A stretch of DNA of 64,000 bases from Pyxicephalus adspersus (taxonomy: Eukaryota; Chordata; Amphibia; Anura; Pyxicephalidae), in contig NC_092861.1 of NCBI RefSeq assembly GCF_032062135.1, positions 56,870,561 to 56,934,560 on the forward strand. The letters are read 5' to 3'. Every line of letters begins with the position of its first letter. Position 1 is the stretch's first letter. The notes under the pieces were generated by a model, which made no database searches, had not been told where the DNA came from, and saw only the letters and a program-made list of their open reading frames with translations. Positions 57,713 to 64,000 of the stretch are shown piece by piece. The translations under genes and the position numbers were made by a program.

Positions 57713-59967
57713 TTTGTGAGATAATCTTTGAGTGATAAAATCACCAATTCCCAGAGTACAGCACACAGCACACGAAGGAAATTAATACACTAACCCTACC
57801 TATAGCTTTAGAATTGTTCCATAAATTAAATCTGGCTAACTAAACCTAAACATATAATGCACAATTAAAGGTTAATTTCAGTCAAAACTTCATATTAAAA
57901 AGATAAGTAGATCTAGGGATATAGGAAGCCAAATTATCTGCAAATCTAAAATTTTCCATTTAAAACCTAGCAATGTTTAGGCCCAATTAACATTTCTAGA
58001 TGTTTCCTCAAAGTAAAAACCACACTGCTAAAGTTGTAAATTGCTTTTTAGAACATTCCTATGGATAATATTGTTTTACCCTCTAAATAAGAATCTACAA
58101 TAACTGAAATATAGTAGAATATATGATTAAATGCTTTAAATAAATGATGTAAAGCCAAAATCAAGAACAGAGGGCCTTAAATTAGCAGGAGGAAAGTTTT
58201 AAACTAATGCAGTTCCCCTTTAGTATAGGGAGGTCCCTTTAATGTTTATGGGGTTATTCTTAGTTTATTCTGGGCAGTTCTAGAATTAGTTCTCCCCAGG
58301 AAGTGGTGGTTGCTACTTTCTGTAGCAGGGGAAGAATCCAGCCTTAGCAAGGTAGCGACTAAGGTGCCAAACAGTGTCATAGGCCCAAACAGGGATGCAT
58401 TACTTTTTGGACCTATGACATAGTTTGGTGCCTTTTTAGATGGACTTTTGACACAATCTAAATATGGGGAGAACTGAGGTAAGGTGATCTTTGCCATGGA
58501 TTACTGAAGAACCTAAGACAGTCAGGGCATGATCACTTCTGAGAGAAGGAGGAAGACTTCTCTCAGAATTTGCTATAAATTAAAAAGGTCAACTGTCATT
58601 GTAAACTGTGTTGAATGTTTCTGGATGTGAACTGCTGCTGTAAAGACATTCCAATACCCTATACGTTTCCATATGTGTTGATTTACAATAAACCCGAAAA
58701 AATAGATTTATACAATCCTTCGAGAGTTTCACCTTACTATGAGGAGGGACCCAGGTATAAATTGGCCGCCTTTACGTGGGTGAGCACTACAGTACAGCAC
58801 AGAACTAAAGACTTTAGGTATTTTACGTAGAATTAAGTAAAGTATTTTTTAAGTAGGTAATACTTGATACAATACCAGGTGAAATAGCAGCCAGTAGTAA
58901 GTCAATTTAAACACGATGACAATTATTGATCTAAACTCAGACAAAAACAAAAAAAACAAAAAAGGGGCAGACTAAATGGCCACATGGCTTTTCTTCTGCC
59001 AATTCTCTTCTATGCTTCTTACAATACAACAATACTTATTCCATGCAAATTTTTATAATGGTTTCATAGTACTAGTGTTAGTTCTGTTCAATGGGTTTAT
59101 TTAATGTATCTGTGCTCAAACCCATTTAGATACAAACTGCAGCTTTTAAGAAACGGCACATGTGAAAAAGCTTGCTCTAATGGAACATGGATTTTTTAGT
59201 TTATATGAAAAAGGATGTCTCATCAAGACCAAAACTCTCGTCCAAACCCGAGTGAGCCTGAATTATGGCCCAATTAGCTATCTCGTAGACTTTGACTCCC
59301 CACACTTAACTCACTCATATACTCAATTACAGAACATGACCTTTTACAGATATAATTGTACTCATGACAACCAGAGCCTACAGTGGCTGCTTTTATCCTC
59401 TAGAGAACTGTAAAAGTTGCACAGACATGTGCTGGAGACGTGTTGGCAACATTAACTATTTTGGAACTGCTGCAATTTACTGATACTACAAAGCCTGTGT
59501 TATTACAGCTCATTCTTTCATTTCATCTATTCTATCAAATGGGCCTGTATTATTTACCTTAATCATAGCTCATCTCTCCTGTATTGCTTTTTAGCACAAA
59601 GCAAAGTGCGGGTGTGTCAGAAACAGTTTTTAACTGCCGTCTGAATACAAGACCTTGAATGAAAAGCTCTAATCACAGGTACTCATGGAACAGTATTTTC
59701 AATACTTTTAAAGGCAAACTGTCCTACATCTCCAGTAACTATGCCATTATTGTTGTGAAATGTGCCTGAATGTAATTGTATTGTGGCTGGAAACATTTTT
59801 CAAGCTTAGGGTTCTATAGTTTAAAGAATGCAAGTAGTTTTATAGGTTTGCATGCAAAAATATATCCTTTTGTTTCAATCAGTTTGGTGGGGTATAAGGC
59901 CCCCGGTCAAGTGCATTGCTTTGCCCAGCACCAATTCCTTAATCTCCCAACACAGTCTTTCCCTTTA
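57713..59967. other. no recognised gene; inverted repeat at 58361-58434
   Basis: Left arm 58361-58389 (AAGGTGCCAAAC ... GTCATAGGCCCAAA) and right arm 58406-58434 (TTTGGACCTATGAC ... GTTTGGTGCCTT) pair at about 24 of 29 positions with a 16-base spacer, probably the centre of a decayed MITE. No coding frame is supported. The frame at 59162-59413 (+) has no recognised motif. Confidence 0.5.
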
Positions 59968-60296
59968 AGCTGCGTACACACTTCCAATTTTTGTCGTTGG
60001 AAAGGATCTTTCACGATCCTTTCCAACGACAAGGGAGTGCACGATGCATGAACGGTGCTGTACATACAGCACCGTTCATGCTCTATGGAGAGGGGAGGGG
60101 GAGAGCGACGGAGCGGCACCCTGCTGCGCGCTCTCCCCTTCACTTTCATTACGATCGGCTGTCGTCCATCGTCCGTGGATCCGGCAGGTCGGTCGTCCGG
60201 ACGATGGACGACACCGACTGTACACACGGCAGATTTTCGCCCGATAATTGGCCGATGCCGATGGCGATAAAAATCTGACGTGTGTACGTAGCTTTA
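59965..60296. mobile_element. hairpin-rich MITE (59968-60293) with TTA duplication, Harbinger-like
   Basis: TTA at 59965-59967 and at 60294-60296 flanks an element starting AGCTGCGTACACAC and ending GTGTGTACGTAGCT, inverted ends with one mismatch. A 3-bp TWA duplication is the rule for PIF/Harbinger elements. Inside are three hairpins: 59993-60030 (16-bp arms, 6-base loop), 60047-60080 (perfect 16-bp arms around CA), and one with arms near 60156-60177 and 60197-60216. The interior is GC-rich. Overlapping open frames on both strands arise from the symmetry and are not genes. Confidence 0.82.
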
Positions 60297-61487
60297 GACA
60301 ATCCCCTGCTCAGCCAGGAGAGGGTAGTTGCAAAGTTTCAGCATTCAGTTGTTCCCCAAGATTAATGTATGTAAAGAATGGTGCCAAGGGAAGCAAAAAT
60401 TAGAAGACCCCCTAGATTGCCAGGATCTGAGAAAGGTACAGGGCCTGATAAAGTAAAACATGGACCTGAGGTATCATATACAGAGAAGTCTTTAGATCAC
60501 ACCAAGGGGGACCTGAGCCGACACCAATAAATTATTAAGAGAAGTGCCAATGGTTATACACAGAAAGGCAGAGATCAGAGAAGATAATGCAAGGGGTGTA
60601 AAAGTTTGTAGTTGGGAGGTAACAAAGCACCAAGTGGTAACAAGCCACCAAAGGGTCAGAGAATTCATGGGCGGGATTTCAATCATGGGTCAGTCCAGGC
60701 AGCAAATTGGGAATGGTTATTTTGATTTGGTTAATCGGTAATGGATAATTCAGGAACACCCATACCCCAGCAGCTTGTAAAACAATATTATGAGCAATGC
60801 AGCCAAAGTGCAGCTTTCATACATGTGCTGGCTAATTGGGACTAGACAGTTCATGGTCAAGGTAGCTGAGTGGCAGGCTCTTTTGTGTCAGTGTGGCAGA
60901 GCACTGCTGGAGAGTATCTAGGGGCAGGAGAGGTGCAGGTACTTATGTTCCCAGCCCAGCTGATGGCAGCACAGAGCAGTTACTGCATGGAGCAGTAAGT
61001 TAGCTGATGGCAGCCACTGACACTGGACTGAAAGACCTGCTCTGAAAGGACCTGAATAGCCCCTCAGAAATGGTCTCGGATTAAGTGCCTCAGGTAGTTC
61101 AAAGTGCTTGGTATTTGACATTTAATGTAGAATTGTGTTTGGATTAGGAAAATTTACCCTCCTGGCGGTCTGAATAATAAGCATTTTTAAATATGAAAGC
61201 GATACATTACTGCTAAAATGTCTTGCCTAGTCCCGCCTCCCAGCCGCACGTCCCTCTTCCTAGCCACGTGCTCACACATCCTGCTGTGCGTCCCCAATGT
61301 TTACACAGTGGGGACGCAGATGCCGGCCGTGCAAGTGTGCGGCGGGGGGGCAGAACCATCCTGGAGGATGCCGCCACATTTTTAACAGGGATAAACTTTC
61401 TGTTATATTTGCTATACATAATTTATGTTAAACATTTAAATAAACAACATTTTCAGATTTTTTAATACTTTTTGGTACTGTATAATG
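60297..61487. other. no recognised gene; GC-rich block 61220-61375
   Basis: CTCCTGGCGGTCTGAATAAT at about 61160 resembles the edge of a frog repeat, and 61225-61375 is GC-rich (GCCGGCCGTGC, GCGGCGGGGGGGC). GGGGACGCA and its inverse TGCGTCCCC pair around 61286-61320. No coding frame is supported. Confidence 0.4.
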
Positions 61488-61998
61488 GTGTAGACCAGGG
61501 GTCGACAAACTTTTTGGACTACTAAGCCATTTCAGGAGGTCAAGAAGGCAGGCTAGGGCAAAAGAAACAAGGTGTCCAAGGAAAGTTTTTTTCCAACCGT
61601 AACTGCAAGTGAGCAGTCTCAGTCTTCTGCTCATCTGCGGTGTAGTCTCTGTACAAGTGCGCGCGCGTGCCATCAAAATGCCCCTTGAGATTCGACCGCT
61701 GAAAGTGCTGTTGGTGTTGTTGCACACTAAACACAGGGCTTTGTTGCTGCTTTGGACGAAGAATAATTCGTCAGTCCATTCGGGGTTGAAGACACGACGT
61801 TCGAGGTCAACATTCTGTAGACTGGTAGCTGTCTGTTGCTTCTGGTCTTTAGGCATAGTAATGAGGCATAGTAATATCGATGATATTGCGGGAACTCACA
61901 AAAACGTGACAATTCAATTAGGCCAGATTCAACAATAAATTACTAGGGGGGCTGTATCCAGGCCTAAAGGCCAGAGTTTGCCTACCTCTGGTGTAGAC
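61488..61998 (-). mobile_element. hAT element (61496-61990), internally deleted, perfect 8-bp TSD
   Basis: GTGTAGAC at 61488-61495 and again at 61991-61998 is a perfect 8-bp target duplication. The 495-bp element starts CAGGGGTCGACAAAC and ends GTTTGCCTACCTCTG, inverted termini with mismatches. Unlike the other hAT elements in the window it still carries the beginning of a transposase on the minus strand (61540-61856). It is therefore a deletion derivative of an autonomous hAT rather than an empty MITE. Confidence 0.95.
61540..61856 (-). pseudogene. hAT transposase N-terminus with BED-type zinc finger, frameshifted
   Basis: In an active element this region would bind the transposon ends. The first frame (start 61856) has RRVFNPEWTDELFFV at residues 20-34, then C42-x2-C45 (CLVC). 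This is the FN-EW---YFF---N--VCL-C start of many vertebrate hAT transposases and of domesticated ZBED/GTF2IRD2-type proteins. After residue ~52 the family sequence continues in the next frame (start 61734) as RSNLKGHF and then an H six residues further on, the histidine half of a BED finger. A frameshift thus breaks the finger. The remaining transposase (RNase H-like core, dimerisation domain) is deleted. It is inactive. The upstream residues (MPKDQKQ) may not be native. Confidence 0.88.
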
Positions 61999-62730
61999 TT
62001 TAAATAGGGCATTATTCTTGTTAGTAATCACTTTAATCCCCTTGTTTTTTGGAACACTTTAAAAAAGTGGTGCTGGTGTTCCTGTTTTTGTTTACACTGA
62101 CTGCACAAGCCCCTAAAGCAGTATACTCGAAGAAAATATTGCTAACATTCAGGTTAATGTTTTTGAAATAATAACCTAAAACTAATCCACTATTCTAAAG
62201 AACAGCAGCTATGAAACCATCTTACAAGAGATACTTTTTATAACATTTTACACTGTAAAACACACATGTATGCCCTAACATACTGGGAAAAAGGAGAGTG
62301 ATGGAAAGTAAAATACTATTTTTTTTCTATATGAAATGCAAGTGCACAGCTGGGAACTAACATACTAGTTTTGCTTTTTGTACAGTAAATAACGAATGTT
62401 TTGTGCAATGTATATAGAAAGTAGGCTTAGATGCTCTTAAACCAATCTCCTCTGAGCCACCTCCAACTCCAGGGTATGGGTTGACACACCCAAGAACAAT
62501 TACAATCTTTTGCCTGTCTATATTCGTTGTAGTTTTGTTGGTAATGTTGAGCCTCTTATTTACTTTTAGCCACAGGAGTTTGTCATCTATGGTCTAAAAC
62601 ATTTGGGTGCTGAATCAATAATTTATGGAAATTATAAAGAACATTATATATGTGTAAGCCTAACACACACAGGTATCAATTCCCACTCACACAGATCACA
62701 GAACTCTCCTTGTGTACTTTATTGGACATA
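61999..62730. other. no recognised feature
   Basis: AT-rich, no supported gene or repeat. Confidence 0.4.
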
Positions 62731-62900
62731 CATCCCATCAGGACTGCCGTCAGAAATCTTTGGACCCTATACTAGGTAAATTTTTTGGCCCTCCTTACCC
62801 CATGTCTTAAAGTTCAAGCATTGCAAAAGTTAAGCTTTTTTGATTGGGGCTCAGAATAGAAGTACCCCTTGTCCCCCCTGATGGCAGCCCTGCATCCCAT
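62731..62900. mobile_element. hAT-type MITE, 154 bp (62739-62892), perfect 8-bp TSD
   Basis: CATCCCAT at 62731-62738 is repeated exactly at 62893-62900. The element starts CAGGACTGCCGTCAGAAAT and ends CCCTGATGGCAGCCCTG, whose reverse complement is CAGGGCTGCCATCAGGG, so the first 15 bases match with two or three differences. No coding content. The exact duplication suggests it is among the younger insertions here. Confidence 0.95.
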
Positions 62901-64000
62901 CTACTCTTGCCTCTGAGCTTTGGATTGCACTCATCTGACGTCTAGGAACAAAAACAATGTGATATTTTGTGCCCCCGCCAATATGGCAGCTGCCTTACAT
63001 CTGGAAAGGATTGTGAGTGAACAGAAAAGAGATGCTATAGAATGTCCATTGTGTCCTGTCATTTACAACTAATTTGTAAAAGCAATTTAAAATAGATGAT
63101 TGGTTGAGTTTGAAACAATGTCTGAATTGTCTTTTATGTTTCTTTCAAAGTTCCTATGAAAAAATTCAAACAAATTACACTATCCCTTCTCCAAATCTAA
63201 CTTAGCTTACTCTCCCCAGATACATCACATTTATATTTAGCGCCTGTACTTTTTGGTTACATACCAACTGGTGGTCTATCAGTGCTCTGGCCATGCTTGT
63301 GAAGTAGCTTCTTATGGGGTTCTTTGGGGTCATATCCCTAGGCAGCTGCCATTTGGGAAAGGACCTTGTGTGAATGCTATGGGAAGTAACCATAAAGGTG
63401 TGTCTATCACACCGCAGATCACCTAAGGCCAAAGACATGATTAAGAGGTAAGTATACATCTGCGGAGGGATGGGTGTATGGGCCAAGTTAGCTTAGTTAA
63501 AAGATAGATAAACAATAAATGCAATTTGTGCACATAATATATAAGATATATAACATTCTATGGAAATCAGCACAGTTTATGATTCTATGCTATATAAAAA
63601 AATAAACATAAATAAAATGTAAGGATATTCTGGTAGCTTTATATAAATGTGAGAATATGTCTGACAAGGACACGAACGTGCCTGGGATATTCAGTGTGTT
63701 CCTGGAAACAAACACATACAGGACCTGACACCCATATAATAGGAGAGCTTCACCTCAGGTGACCTCATGTGCCTGGCTCTATGCCAGAGGACTGCAGGCT
63801 TATCTGAGTACGGTTTACATTCATGTCATAGAAAGTGCTTCTGTTCCCATTAGGGTTCAAGAACAGACAGAACAGCGGGGCTGGGGAGGGGACAAACAAA
63901 TTCAAAGACACAATGTACTCAGATGAAATACTATTGGAATTGTAAAGAGTCATTAACTGCTTCATTCCACAATGTAAATGTGTTGTCAACTCAACATAAT
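62901..64000. other. no recognised gene
   Basis: The frame at 63202-63486 (-) has no motif I recognise and no splice support. The sequence otherwise appears unique and AT-rich to the end of the window. Confidence 0.4.

Noticed and set aside
59907..60278. Four overlapping frames of 67-106 codons on both strands
   Set aside because: They mirror each other because the Harbinger-like element is palindromic and GC-rich. None has a domain or a consistent start.
1..64000. CRISPR arrays, bacterial operons, prophage or rRNA genes
   Set aside because: The sequence is eukaryotic. No regularly spaced repeat-spacer array, ribosome-binding-site/ORF organisation or rRNA-like stretch was seen. I also saw no endogenous retrovirus with identifiable gag, pol or env.

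Overview
The window looks like gene-poor, AT-rich vertebrate DNA, most probably from an anuran amphibian, and a ranoid frog is my best guess. The guess rests on the repeats: a dispersed ~215-bp foldback MITE that begins near GGGCCTGATTTATTAAAG, a LINE/SINE tail with the core GTTGGCGCTATATAAAT and an (AAT)n end, and many short hAT-type elements. I remember these as common in frog genomes but could not search a database. I found no complete protein-coding gene. The open frames are short, unconnected, and mostly explained by repeats, microsatellites or the assembly gap. The window is either intergenic or inside a very large intron.

Layout. 1-5.6 kb: a minus-strand LINE/SINE tail (81-234), a hAT MITE (1554-1834) and a tRNA-like SINE head (5578-5636). 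6.15-6.78 kb: a 628-bp foldback with a perfect 8-bp target duplication. 9.17-10.47 kb: an internally deleted Helitron on the minus strand, keeping a promoter-side 5' end, the N-terminal part of Rep and a 3' hairpin. 12.4-14.2 kb: a hairpin MITE, a polypyrimidine tract, (CT)n(TA)n, and a TA-flanked inverted-repeat element containing a 775-base run of N. 14.2-31.4 kb: sparse, with LINE/SINE tails, several MITEs, one weak exon candidate (21659-21703) and a C-rich block (27.0-27.7 kb). 31.4-34.2 kb: a dead Tc1 transposase on the minus strand, broken by two separate hAT-type insertions. 39.8-40.56 kb: a 56-bp minisatellite interrupted by a 350-bp hAT MITE. 43-56 kb: MITEs, long (TA)n runs, a 42-bp palindrome, a hAT MITE (48490-48782) and a CR1-like fragment. 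57.05-57.71 kb: the last ~85 codons of a LINE reverse transcriptase plus its 3' tail, abutting half of a foldback MITE. 59.97-60.29 kb: a hairpin-rich element with TTA target duplications. 61.5-62.0 kb: an internally deleted hAT that still carries the BED-finger start of its transposase. 62.74-62.89 kb: a 154-bp hAT MITE with a perfect target duplication.

No cellular pathway is encoded here. The content is a transposon record: class II elements (hAT, Tc1, probable Harbinger, TA-type), a rolling-circle Helitron, and a LINE whose 3' tail recurs in short copies that were probably mobilised by its reverse transcriptase. The best evidence is at the nested Tc1/hAT/hAT locus, where the interrupted transposase frame and the target duplications give the same boundaries. 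I see no wholly new system. The two foldback elements that share a hairpin core but have different ends are the most unusual structure.
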